The notes under the pieces: generated by a model
Database searches by the model: none
What the model saw: the letters and a program-made list of their open reading frames with translations, nothing else
What the model was told of the DNA's origin: nothing
Part shown: piece after piece, positions 12,664 through 24,094 of the stretch
Layout: each line of letters opens with the position of its first letter
Position numbering within the stretch: the first letter of the stretch is position 1
Assembly (NCBI GenBank): GCA_030770545.1
Contig: CM061100.1
Coordinates: 13,694,501-13,758,500, forward strand
Direction of reading: 5' to 3'
DNA: 64,000 bases
From: Macropodus opercularis
Taxonomy: Eukaryota; Chordata; Actinopteri; Anabantiformes; Osphronemidae
Made by a program: the position numbers and the translations under genes

Positions 12664-15600
12664 GAAAATGTATTAATGTATGTAATTAAATTACCTGTAC
12701 ATGACATGTATTATAATAATCAAACAGCCTACGTGGGACACAGAAAATGATCCTCCGTATATCTGACAGAGCGTCAGAGCAACATAAATATGAATTTACT
12801 CTAGAATTGCTCTAATTGAAAATTATCTTGTTCTGCAATATCCAGAGACTCCCCTCTGATACAAACACAGTTGGTCTCTTCCACTTCCTGTTAATAAGAG
12901 TCTCCCTCAACAGGTGGCCCATCAAACAAAGAAATGAATAGATGCAGTTGGGTAATCAAAACGTGACTCAGTTTGTAGATGGCGTGGTGCCGTCCTTTAA
13001 CCCCCTTAATTCCCAACTGGATGCCATCTTTTAGCAGTTCCAACATGAAATTTGAGGCCTGGTTGCTTAGTGTCCCCTGAGGGGAAAAAGAACCAGGCAA
13101 AATACTTTAATAAAAGTATGCACGTAAGTGAAGACTCCACTTCGTGTTTAAACGTTCTCTATGTCTCTGATTTGAGCGTCGATGGCTGTGAATCAGTTGG
13201 AGACTGGGTCCTTCCCTTGCTTCCCCTGACTTTGGGTCAGAGCAGCCTTACAGAGATGAACTGGGTGAATTAGATCCATTGCAACTGGCAGATTACTGGA
13301 AAGGGCAGGTTCTTAGTCTGTAACCACAGCATTCAAGTACATTTGAAGTTATATAAGTTGGCCCTTGCATGTTCCAGTGTGTGTGTGTCTTGAACTGTAG
13401 TAGCTTATAAGCCAATGTGCAAAAGGAGAGAAATGAAGGCACACAGCTCTGTCGCTTCTACTGCATTTGAGGGCACCTGGGTTTTGTATGGACTTGTTTG
13501 CTGTTGTGAGAACCTTGATGCCTTAACTACTTTCCAATTGCAGCTGCGCTGATAACAGAGCAGTCTCTGCAGAAACATCAGCTGGAAAACTGGTCACGTT
13601 TGTGTATGAAGCAGTTTGTAACGTGCATCATACCAAACTGGTGCTGAAGAGCCGTAACAGGCTGGGCTTGCTGTGCCACCAGTGTGGACCTGGAGACCTT
13701 TACCTGTGGGTAAAGTCTGTGATGGCTAGTTTCCTGGCCTCTCACCCTGAATGCCAATAACCACCAGCAGCTACTCCACGTCTGACACCAAAGCTCTGAG
13801 GACTGTCCAAACTAAGCCTAGGATCACAACTTATGCTGTGTCACGTGGCTAATGAACCTGATAATTACATGGCCAAGTCCAACATTATTCATTTATTACT
13901 CCTTTATCTATTTCTATAGAGAGGGAAGTGACCAGCAGTCCTTCTATGGAAAAAAGAAATCAGTGTAATCGAATTTGCTGGATGATTACGAAGATGTCTT
14001 GTTTTCTTGTTTTGTTCCACCTTTAATAATTCTAGCAGCTACAGTTCTTCTTACTTTTGTCTCAGACCGCTCCATTCGTTTAACGCATCCTGCTCCCCTC
14101 CCCTAGCGCCACCTCCAGGGCTCCAGGCGTACTGCACGTTACCGCTCATACTGCTTAAAACCTCTTTGTCTTTCTTTTGTCCTTTCTCCGTATTCCTGTG
14201 CTGGTCGCATATCTCACACCCAGTTTGTTTCTACACCAACATTCATCTGTTTACTTGGATGTACTTTCTCCCTGTACCTACCTTTTGAGAGTGAGCTCTG
14301 TTTGTTATATAAAAATATTAAGTGGTCTTTCCCTGTTGCCAGTAAAAAGAAAAACAGTTTTTTTCCCGTCTGGGTCCCTGCTGCCTTGCTCTGCTGCTCA
14401 CCAACCCTCCCTCCATCTTTCCCCTCCTCCCTCTGCTTCTCTGCTTTTGCTGGCTCTGCTTTCATTCCAGCCTCCCCCACAACCCCCCGCCCCCCCCAAC
14501 TCTTCCAGCCCTCCATCTATCCTCTGGAGAATAGGGGTCATTGCACAAATGATTACTCAGACCCCGGTCGCCATGGCAATGCTGCCGTAACAGGCGACAG
14601 GCCTGTATCGGGCACAGCAAAGATGGTGATTAGTAAGCTGGTGATGGAGAAAGCAAGCGCTGCCTTTGTGTGGCTCTGTTTTGCCTCCATTTTTTCTTAA
14701 ACAGCCTCTATTTTTTCTGTGTGTTAACTGGGGTGGAGAGTGAGGGAGGGGGGCAGCGGAACAGAAAGAAAGCCTGCAAACATTCTGCTCACAGCCCTGC
14801 AGCTTTGTGTCCTTTTATTGCTGCCTTCTGTGACTGAGTGAGGACTGCTGCCAGGGTTTTTCAGCAGACGTGTCTTCAGCCTTGTCTGTAAAATAGTGCA
14901 TGTGTATCACGTGTTTCCAAAACGAATATTTCTTTTAAATCGACTTTTCCTCATTGTTCTGCAGGCTCGTCGTTTTTCTGCAGTCATACCTGGTAAAGCC
15001 TAAAGAAGTCGTTCATTTTTCATTACTTGTTGAACTGCTGAACATGTAACTATATATCAAATACATAATGCAATCCCCTGGTGGCTGTTTCTTGTATGGC
15101 ACTCATTTGGAATAAAAGTCTGCTTTAAATCACATTAATGATTTGAAATGAATGTGCAAATGATTTGTGTGTAAAATGTGTTTTAAATAGCTTGTGTTTA
15201 TAACAGAAGCACATCAGGTCCACTGTAAGAGCTTTTAAATGTCAGTGGGATTTACCTGTTAAAATAATTTTAATTTCAAACTTGCTGTGCATCTGACTGT
15301 ACATACTGATGTCCATGAAGAGTGGAGCCATAGAGAATCAGGTCCTGACGACGCCTGGAGTTGTTTTTTTCACGAATGCAGCCCACTGCAGGTGAAACTT
15401 CTCATCTATCCTCAGTTCATCACGTGAAAAGAGTTGATCTTAATAAAATCTCTGGAAGTGTTTGCTATGATGCCACCAGGGTTTAATCTGAAATCACACA
15501 GACTGAACACGACCTAGGACAACATTGATTTGCTAAGGTGAACGGCCATTTAGAGAGTTAATACTACGTCATCGTATGACTTTAAATTAAATACGGTTTT

Positions 15601-15860
15601 CTACTGACACTTGGGTCATTTATGTGTGCAACAGAATTCAGAATCTCAAGGTCAACTGTGCCTGAGCGCTGATAGGATGCGTCTGGTTTCTTGTATTGTG
15701 TTGAGTCCTACTAAGGGTCTGTTTTAGCGCTAACTGGTTTCTGAGGTCATTGAGATGCTCTTTTGATCTCAAGAAGACCTTTTCCAAATAGTTTTATCAT
15801 TATTTAACTGTTAGTCCATGACTTTCTTACCTCTAGTCTTACTCACAGTTGTCTTTAAAA
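12664..15860. other. Gene-free stretch with possible regulatory islands
   Basis: No coding gene is supported. 14000-14700 is C/T-rich with open frames of low-complexity composition. 14530-14650, with CATTGCACAAATGATTACTC and neighbouring balanced sequence, is a candidate conserved non-coding element on appearance only. The rest is ordinary A+T-rich intergenic DNA. Confidence 0.4.
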
Positions 15861-15958
15861 AGCCTCCATTTAGTTCAAAATGCTGCAGCCAGAGCTCCGA
15901 CTGGAATTAGCAGGACAGATCCTATTTCTCCGACATTAGCTTCTCTTGATTGGTTCCA
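15861..15958 (+). mobile_element. Fragment of a non-LTR retrotransposon (LINE) coding region
   Basis: The motif TTTAGTTCAAAATGCTGCAG, then CCAGAGCTCCGACTGG, resembles the segment of fish LINE second open frames that encodes a Leu-Asn-Ala-Ala-Ala-Arg-like stretch near the C-terminus of the reverse-transcriptase region. A nearby ATTGGTTCC may be the remnant of the following Leu-His-Trp-Leu-Pro block. It is short and diverged; the family is unknown. Confidence 0.45.
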
Positions 15959-18639
15959 TCGTATCTTACCTCCTAGTTCCATGTCTTGAATCATCTATTT
16001 CACCACAGTCTATACAACACATACGGGCCAGACATTCACGGTGTGTATGGCACAGTTCCTGCACTATGCATTTACCCTGTCCTCCATCTTGGGTGGACGA
16101 CTGGCTGGAACCCAGAATGATGAAAATGCACACACACGCTGTAATTGGTCAAGGTAAGAACAGCAGCCCTACAGAATAACTACAGCTTCTTACGGTTCTG
16201 AAGTGGTACCATGAGCCCCCTCCTCCTGAATCTCTCACATGAGGCTGTGGGAGGCGATGCTTTCATATAACGTCTTCTCTAATTTTGACATCTCAATACT
16301 TTATTGCCTGTATTTTCTTTAGAAACAACAACCGTCTGTGGGTCTTTCGTATGTTTAGCAGTTTTAGTCTGGCTCTAGCAGTATCCAGACGACTGAGACA
16401 GCTGAACAGCGGAACAGCTGGAAATTATGACAAGAGGTCAGGAGCTGTGGCCTGTCACCAGCTGGTCCATGGTGTCAACCCTCCTTTTGTGGCATTTTAT
16501 TCCAAGAGGATTTTGTTTTGCGATGATCTTCCATCCCATGTGCAGTGTTCTGTGATGACATGGCATCACAAGCAGGCCAGATCCTAATTCCACATTTTGC
16601 TTGTTTAGACCGTATGCACAGTGTGAAGAGCAAACAAGAGGACATGCCACTTCAACCCATGTTTGCCCCATGTCTGCTCACCTGCTCCAGGTGGTTAGTA
16701 TTTGCTCTAGTTAGATATATTCACCTTTGACCCTTAACCCTTTGCTGGTGTGTCACCCCCTTGTGTCTGACTCTTCTTGTAGATCTTGTAGTCAGTTTGT
16801 CAGTCTAGTAACCTGGTAGTTCCTGCTTCAGCAATGTTTTCTGTTATTTAGTACATTTGCATTTGCAGTGATTTTGATTTGGTTAGTCAGAGAGGTTTTG
16901 GTTTTCTTTTATTTCTTTTATTGGCACTTGCTTGGCAGTGATTATGTATTTTGTAGTGTTTCTAAATGATGTTTTAAGCCCTTGTTTAATAAATTATCTC
17001 AGGCTGTTTTCTGCATCTGGGTTTTCTTGTTTGTTTGTATTTTTACCAGTTTCTCCACTTGCTGATTCCTGACAATCCTGGGACGGATTCTATGACAGAC
17101 TGATGATGAGCTTTGGAATTGTCTTAAGATTATTTTAATCATCTTTTAATTTGTTGAGTGTAAACTGATTAAAACCTAATCTTGAAATTATATAATAGCT
17201 TTAGAACATTGTGCCTGAATAGTAAAAGTAAAATAACAAACACTCACACACAGTCCATCCAGACACTTTTACTACCCATTGGTTCAGTGGACGCTGTACT
17301 ACATGCGCAATACAAATATTTAGGGGGAATCTACATGACCAGAGAGTTGAAATGATAATAATTCACATTTCCAGGTCCCACAGACTCAAACACAGCACAA
17401 GGGTTAAGGCGGCATTAAATTGCATTGTTATTTGAATGCACGCACGGTGAACAGTATGTGTGAAGGCCAAGACGTTTGCAAGCAGTTTGTGTATGTGTGA
17501 ACTTTTCCCACACCTGATAATTATTGCAGGAGGGAAGTGTGAAAGCAGTTTGGCTGTGACACTGGCTACATCTCAGTCCAGTCAGTTGTATCCACTTTTC
17601 CTGCATCCTTACATCCTCCCATCTTCAAGGACAAGAAACATGTTCTTAGGGAAATTACACATGTTTTTGTCTGAACCATTGTCTGAAGAAGAGTCAAAGT
17701 GTTTATAGTCATATCCGCAATAAGGAAAACATGTATTGACTTATTATGAAGCTCTAAATGAGAACGTTTAGATGTTTTACACCGTTTTTTTTTATGATTG
17801 AGTGCTTCACAACTGCAAACATATGATGCACAGCCAGTCAACAACAGTTTCCTCCAAATGTTTACTATATAATGTGTCTTATGTTGATTAACTGAATTTC
17901 TTAAAGGTCTGTAAAAATAATCTGCTACATTTGGCATATAAAACTTGTGGTTGGTGGTTATGAATGTATTACACTGGCGACAGTAGAGACAGATACCTAT
18001 GGTGTCTATGTTGACCATGTGGGCAAATAAACTGCCATGAAACATCTGTTTTGCTGACACATGCAATTGTGCTGCAATGCCGCGCTCCTCGTTTGAAGCA
18101 GAGAAAAAGAGAAGGAAACATGCTTAGGAAGAAACAGAGGGGTGAAAAATAGGAGAACATCAGCAGAGTAAGCAGAAAGGAGGTAAAAGCAGCCAGAGAC
18201 TCTCAAGCAGTGAAGCTGAAAAGATGAGGAGAGATGGGCAAGGAAATGAGGAAAGACCGAAATAGAAAGTGTGGAAGAATGTGAGGAGTGAAAGGAAGAA
18301 CAAATAAAATCTTCTCAGCGTTAACTCTTCATTAGTGAGAATTTCTAAATATGTCTGGATGACAATAATGGTACACAGCAGATTTTTATTAAGGGATTAT
18401 TCAGTAATATGGACACTGCACATTCTTTTCATGAGGTAAAGACTCATCTCAATCAATTGAGGATGCACGGTCAACCTGTTATAGAGTCTCTTCATACTGC
18501 ACCAAAAGAGTGGCTGACATGTCACAACAGTAGCGACGTTATATTGACATGGTGATATAGCATTTATCTGATGTGCACACAGAGCATCACTACGCCCTTT
18601 AACACAGGACACAGCTTCCTCCTGTAACTCTGTTCAAAG
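15959..18639. other. Gene-free stretch
   Basis: No gene recognised. 16740-17080 has a T-rich body, an AATAAA near 16989 and an end reading TTCCTGACA, loosely like a decayed LTR, but no target duplication was found. Open frames at 16285-16730 and 17566-18066 show no family features. Confidence 0.4.
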
Positions 18640-19342
18640 CGCAGCGACATGAAGGCGTGTTGTCAACAAACAGCACCAGTACAGAAACACACCAGACAGG
18701 TCAGGGATAAAGATGTGGAGAGTTTTAAAGCAGCGTGTTTTATTAAAAATCTCTCCAAAGCTTTGAACGTATCACAGAGCACTGCATCATCCAAAAATAG
18801 AAAGAGAGTGGCACAACTGCAAACATACCAACACATGGCTGCCCGGACAAGAAGAACATTAATCAGAGAAGCAGCCAAGAGGTGAGCTGCAGAGATCCAC
18901 AGTGGAAGATGTGCTGTGGTTAAGTATCTGTGTGGCACAGAACGAACACTTGACATCACCTTGAAAGCACCATCCTCCTCATGAAGCATGGTGGTGGCAG
19001 CATCATGCTGAGGGGGTGCTTTTCTTCAGTAGAGCAGGGAAGATGGTCATGAATGGAGCCAAATGCGGGGAAGACGAAACCTGCGAAGGACTTGACACTG
19101 GGGCGAAGCTTCACCGTCCTGCTCTACGTAGAGCTAGAGCTACAATAGAACAACTCGCATAAAAGCTTCTTCGTGTGTTAGAGTAACTCAGTTCCCTGAG
19201 TTGCCCTCAAGGGGCTGAATATGGATGCATGTCACATTTTTCAGATACTTATTTGTCACAAAAAATCCCAATTTATGGGACGTTTGGTACACAACAAAAG
19301 TTCACAGATGAATACTTAAGAATACTTTTGCAAGGCACTGTA
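18640..19342 (+). pseudogene. Tc1-like DNA transposon relic (broken transposase)
   Basis: A defective Tc1/mariner-superfamily element. 18690-18885 retains the paired-like helix-turn-helix part: a VESFKAACF-like segment, SKALNVSQST, and RTRRTLIREAAKR at the end of the stretch. After a large internal deletion (around 18890-18960), 18965-19100 continues with the region encoding a HGGGSIM block (ATGGTGGTGGCAGCATCATG), typical of the catalytic core. The 3' end is preserved as AATACTTTTGCAAGGCACTG (19321-19340), the terminal inverted repeat of fish elements of this type. No matching 5' terminal repeat is visible, so the 5' end is truncated. Stops, frameshifts and the deletion exclude function. Confidence 0.8.
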
Positions 19343-21604
19343 TTGCACGATGGTCAATGAGAAGGTCCAGAGCCCACAGTGCTAAACTCTATACATGATG
19401 CAGGTGATATTTTATGTTACTTGTTGGAATTAGCCCAAAAAGATGTTTTTGTTCTTGAACATGTCATTGTCAATCCAGGGTTTAAAAATAGACCCAACGC
19501 TCTCCTCAACACTGGAGTGTATGGATACACACTTAATCTCAGCTCCATCACCACCAAAGAAACTTTAGTCAGCAGCGCTCGTCAGGCGGTTTCCCTTAGG
19601 AGACCTGTTACACGGCAGAGGTGCGCACTCGCCTCTGCAGAGTCTGTGGCCCACGCTGCATCATGCATTCATCGTTCATGAACATCACGATCACACGTCC
19701 TGCAGACGTCCCTCAGTGCCGTCCTATCCAGAGGGATGTTATCGTGACGTCTGCTCCGTCGAGCATGACAATAATCATCCGAATACACTGCGGAAGCACT
19801 GTCCCACCTTAAAGGCAAAATTTGGAATGTGTAACAAAACACTAATCACTCAGGGCAGAAAACTGGTGCTGCACTGGCCTCTACAGGTTCAACACGGGTT
19901 ACTACACTCAGTCGAAGGGAGGCTGTGATCTTCTGTAGAGGCCACTGCAATGCTGGTTCCTGGCTTAGACTTAGACTGTCATGGTGAGGATGTCAGTATA
20001 GAGCATTATCCATCTATTATTCCTGCATTATTGTTTATTCACAGTGAGACTTGTAAATATTCAGGGATATGAGTGACACTGTCTGAGAAAACATGATTAA
20101 TTCCAGCTTTTACAGATATATTTGTAATGTCTATGATGTAATGTCTCCCCACCCTAGCAGAAAAGAAAGATGAATGGATAAAATAATAACAGAAACAAGT
20201 GAGTGAGTCCTTTCTGTCATCTCCGCTGTGAAAAGTGAACTCGGAGCGTCAGCAGAGACTGAAGACATACTGACTTCAAAGAGGCTTTTGTGTGCAATCC
20301 TGAGATTTTGGAGCCACCATCTAGTGGCCACTGTTGGCACTAGATGGAGGTTTCAGCCAAGAGGCTTGTGCTCCTTCGTCCACAAATGTACCACAACTTC
20401 TCCCTTTTTAAAGACGAGGCGGCACAGGGTTGGATCTTATCTGTCCATGTTGTGTGGTACAGTGTATATTTCTATATATTAAAACGATCAACGCGAGTGG
20501 ACTGTTTGTGTGTTTGTGTGTGTGTAATGTCATGTAGTTTCAGTTCTGTGCAATGTAGGAGTTTTATGTCCACATACGTTTAACGCAGCTGCAGATGTTT
20601 GACATATCAAAGAATGAACCAGTACAACAGCTGATTGTATTGTATGTGTAATACCACTGGAGATATAGACTTTACGTATCTATACATGTGTCTTCCTTGT
20701 TGTACTGTGGCCTGAATTTGCATAATGACTAATCTCTAAAATGTGTGCTCGACATTTATAGAATGAAACCACACAGAAACTAAATCCGTCTCTGCTCTGC
20801 TGCTGAACTAAGCCCGGACTCTCCCAGAATCGCTCCCGATGATGTGGCCTTCCCATCTGGGGCGTTGTTGGGCGGCTCTTACACAGATACACAGTCAGGC
20901 CTACCTGCTCATGTCAGCAGCAGCTTTAATGAGCTGCTCTAGATGAGCTGAGGTGTGTGTTCACGTAAAAGGTGTAGATCTCTTTTATAAAACCAGTAAA
21001 TGTAGGGTGATAGTAGGGATGGTTTCTTGTTTTAGCCTGACTGCATCTGTTACTGCACTTCACATGCCCAGTTTTGGGACATTTTACCTCCAAAATGTCA
21101 CCATATCTACTTCAGTAGCAGCGAAGATGTGACCATGTCATTGCATATGAATGAATGAGATGGATGTCAGTTACAGCCATCTACAGTAAAGCGGTTGTGT
21201 CTTCTTTCTTTCTTTGCAGCACAACTGTGGCTCTTGTGCTACTGAGCAGATCCTCAATTCAACAAATCCTCCAAATTATTCTTGACGTTTTTGTTCAAGG
21301 ACGATGACAAAGACTAAACAATATCAGCCTCTGCCTTTTTCTTTGTAACCATTTTAGATGTATACATTGAATAAATAAGTAAGCAAACAACTATTTTTAG
21401 TGCAAGTCGTTTTCTCAAATTGCTTCTTTTTTGTATCTTCTTCAAATGTTGTGTTTGTTTCACAACTTCAAATCAAACTTATTTAAACTAATTGCTGAGT
21501 TTTAACATCCCTCCCATGTGGAGCAGAAACTGTCAGCTTCCCACTATGTCTCCTAAACTACGGCCATTCCTGTTCTACTGGGTGAAATTTGAATAGTTCG
21601 AGGG
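19343..21604. other. Intergenic DNA upstream of ier5l, with CTCF-like motifs
   Basis: No gene recognised. It contains two CTCF-like motifs in opposite orientation (20314-20327 and 20337-20350) sharing a 10-bp inverted repeat. The remainder is unremarkable. 21180-21420 is T-rich with an AATAAA near 21371 but no gene it could serve. Confidence 0.5.
20314..20350. promoter_or_regulatory. Inverted pair of CTCF-like motifs
   Basis: CCACCATCTAGTGG (20314-20327) matches 13 of 14 positions of the reverse CTCF core as I remember it. GCACTAGATGGAGG (20337-20350) matches 12 of 14 of the forward core. They share the perfect arms CCATCTAGTG and CACTAGATGG. The pair lies about 1.6 kb upstream of the ier5l start. 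Function is inferred from motif only. Confidence 0.35.
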
Positions 21605-21725
21605 AACCGCCCAACGCTGATTGGTGGAGAACCACATTTTTCCAAGGAGCCTTCTTGTCACTCAACAGATAGCAGGCAGCTTATTGGCTTGGCGTGAAGG
21701 GGCGGGCGGTCGGGCTGACTATATA
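21605..21725 (+). promoter_or_regulatory. ier5l: ier5l core promoter
   Basis: Two CCAAT-box cores (ATTGG at 21620-21624 and 21683-21687), a GC box (GGGGCGGGCGG, about 21699-21709) and a TATA box (TATATA, 21720-21725) occur in textbook order. Transcription should begin near 21750, leaving a 5'UTR of about 170 nt before the start codon. A TATA plus CCAAT plus GC arrangement suits a rapidly inducible immediate-early gene. Confidence 0.75.
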
Positions 21726-21915
21726 CGGATCCTGGTTTCAGGGCAACTACAAATGATTGCTGGCTCTCGCAGAGGGGTGGGTCGTTGTGTCCAATGTTTC
21801 TCCACAGAGCTGACTTGAACCGCTCTCCTCGAACAAAACGAATCCAGTTGACTCATCTGAGAGCTGGTTTCCCTCTTCCTGAGAGGAACTGGAGGCGGAC
21901 GGAGGGAATAAAACA

Positions 21916-22809
21916 ATGATCAACACCATGGAATGCGCAGTGGACGCGCAAAGCCTGATCTCCATTTCTTTAATGAAGATCCACAACTCCAGGACGCAGA
22001 GGGGGGGCATCAAGCTGCACAAAAACCTGCTGGTGTCCTATGTGCTGAGGAACGCCAGGCAGGTCTACATCAAGGAGAAGTACGCAGAGATCTACAGGAT
22101 GCAGCAGTACGAGGAGGTGATGACAGTCTGCAACGAGATCCAGCAGCTCAACCCTCTAGACCTGGACACAGAGGACGCCGACGGCGAGGAGCAGGCGCGG
22201 GCTGCCTGCTGCGGCGACGGGGTGAGTCTCCCGGGCTCCGCGTGCCACGGAGGCGCGGAGCAGCTGGCGGCGCACCAGCGCGCGGCGAGCTCGCTCATCG
22301 GCTGCTCCCCTCTCGAGGACGACAGCAAAGAACCGGAGCCGTCCGAGTACCGAAGCTGCTGCATGGAGGTGTCTCCGGTGTTGCACTTTGACCAGTTCCC
22401 CGCTGCCGACAGCAGGCACTGCAACAAGACCACCGTGTTGGACTTGGACACGCATGTAGTGACCACGGTGGAGAACGGGTATCTGCACCAGGACTGCTGC
22501 TGTGACGCGCTCCAGTGCGGCCAAGGCGCGCAGTCCCCGGCCAAGAAGCGAAAGGTTGAGTTCGGCTGTTGCATATCCGACGTGGAGGACGTGTCTGATT
22601 TTACAGCGGCTCGCAAAAGGGCGAAACGCGAGGACTGTTCTTACTCTAACCCGGACTACACGGACACTTCCAACATCTCCAACCTGATCTCCATCTTCGG
22701 TTCGGGGTTTTCAGGGCTGCTGAGCAGACCGGCAGACTTGGAGCAGATCTGCAGTAAACAGGCCCTGGCCAGTCTTGGCGCATGGACCCGGGCGATTGTG
22801 GCATTTTGA
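21916..22809 (+). CDS. ier5l: Immediate early response 5-like protein (IER5L)
   Basis: Single-exon gene of 297 codons. The N-terminal IER domain (about residues 5-60) has AQSLISISL, KIHNSRTQRGGIKLHKNLL and YVLRNARQVYI, as in vertebrate IER5L. The middle keeps the IER5L-specific TTVLDLDTHVVTTVENGYLH, which IER2 and IER5 lack. The end has SNLISIFGSGFSGL and QALASLGAWTRAIVAF. PAKKRKV at 208-214 and a second basic cluster near 235 suggest nuclear entry. IER proteins are immediate-early factors; IER2 and IER5 bind PP2A B55 subunits and influence HSF1 and cell-cycle control, but IER5L is less studied. The first ATG (21916) gives MINTMECAV; the second (21928, ACCATGG, better Kozak) matches the mammalian start. 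The mammalian proline/alanine/glutamine-rich middle is much shorter here. The next gene, ptpa, is a PP2A activator, the same neighbour as in human. Confidence 0.96.
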   Translation: MINTMECAVDAQSLISISLMKIHNSRTQRGGIKLHKNLLVSYVLRNARQVYIKEKYAEIYRMQQYEEVMTVCNEIQQLNPLDLDTEDADGEEQARAACCGDGVSLPGSACHGGAEQLAAHQRAASSLIGCSPLEDDSKEPEPSEYRSCCMEVSPVLHFDQFPAADSRHCNKTTVLDLDTHVVTTVENGYLHQDCCCDALQCGQGAQSPAKKRKVEFGCCISDVEDVSDFTAARKRAKREDCSYSNPDYTDTSNISNLISIFGSGFSGLLSRPADLEQICSKQALASLGAWTRAIVAF

Positions 22810-24067
22810 ATCAAACTCTCATACATTTCACCGGAGGCCGGGTTCAGCTGTAACACAAACCCATTGGAGAACAATGTTCCACTGCCAGTTTGACAAGTCA
22901 TTTCCAGTTCCACGATTATTTGAGAACAATGTCTGTAAAGAAAAAGATGATGATTATGAAGATACTGTTTGAGTTTTTACATGGCTCCGAAATTTTAAAG
23001 ACTTGTTTTATGGAGTGACATTATTGTGACAGACTGACATGAGGATTTTTGGTAAAATAAGAAACGTTTCATCACGAGGGACAAATAGATAGAACAGAAC
23101 CTTTAACATCTAAACTAAAACACTTCTGGTTACTTTTGTAAAATGACAGTAACATTTAGCCAAATGAGGTTCATTAATGCACAGCTGACCCCAGACCAGC
23201 TGTAAAATCTAAGGTCAACTCACCTCTTCACAGCAGTTTGAATAATCATGTTATACCTCAAAGCACACGTTTGTCCTAAAACTTATATGTGAACGATATC
23301 ACTCATACTCATTATGTAGCTGTTCCAGCTGAGCCTGGTCTCCTTTAACATCTAAATCCATTTTATTTTTGCAAGAAAAGAAAAGCTATTTAAATTTTTT
23401 GAGCAAAATTTTTAAGACACTTTGAGAGTTAGAGGAGTGAGTGTGTGACATATGCATTGTGCAGACTCTCCTGTTTTCATTACGTAACTTACCTGTGTAA
23501 AGGAAACACTTCAACATGGTGAAATGGGTTGATTTCTGTTGCCTTAAATCCAGTGCACCCTACTTCTAGCTGTTGTCATAACTGAAAGGACATTGGAAGT
23601 GACTGAATGTGTCGTTCGGTTTCATTATTGTCACGTGAAACGTTCCAGGCTGCCTGAACATGTGTCGAAGTTCACGGGCTCTAAACCGGCTCACATCACT
23701 TGATGGTGTCTGTTAATGTTGTTGCCGCCACATCTCGACTCTCAGTGTATGATCGCACACTGTCTGGGTTATGGTTTGACAACCTCTCTTCATTAGTCGC
23801 TGAAAGCCTTCACAGAAATGCATAATTCCAACATGTCTCTGTTTTCCGAATTTTATTTTGTGATCTTAGTCCTTTTGTTTTAAAAAGGCAAACTCGTGAC
23901 TTAGCCATAACCTGAGGATCCATGCATTAGCTTTATGAGCACTATGTGTACCAAAACAAAGAGAGTATTCAGCCATTCTCTACAGACGCTGTTGTAATTC
24001 TTGTATTTTTGTGCAGCTCACCGGGTAAAACTGTTTCAGAAAATATTTGTTAAAAATGTATAATCTT

Positions 24068-24073
24068 AATAAA
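24068..24073 (+). promoter_or_regulatory. ier5l: ier5l polyadenylation signal
   Basis: AATAAA about 1.26 kb after the ier5l stop, followed by A-rich then GT-containing sequence (CCGTTGTGTTT). It is the best-placed signal and implies a 3'UTR of about 1.28 kb with several ATTTA cores, as expected for an unstable immediate-early mRNA. Confidence 0.65.
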
Positions 24074-24094
24074 AAACAAAAACCTTCACTTTAA

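Noticed and set aside
16740..17080. Possible third LTR with AATAAA and an end in TGACA
   Set aside because: Ends could not be fixed and no direct repeat flanks it.
22092..22616. 174-residue minus-strand frame across ier5l
   Set aside because: Shadow of the GC-rich ier5l coding frame; no support for an antisense gene.
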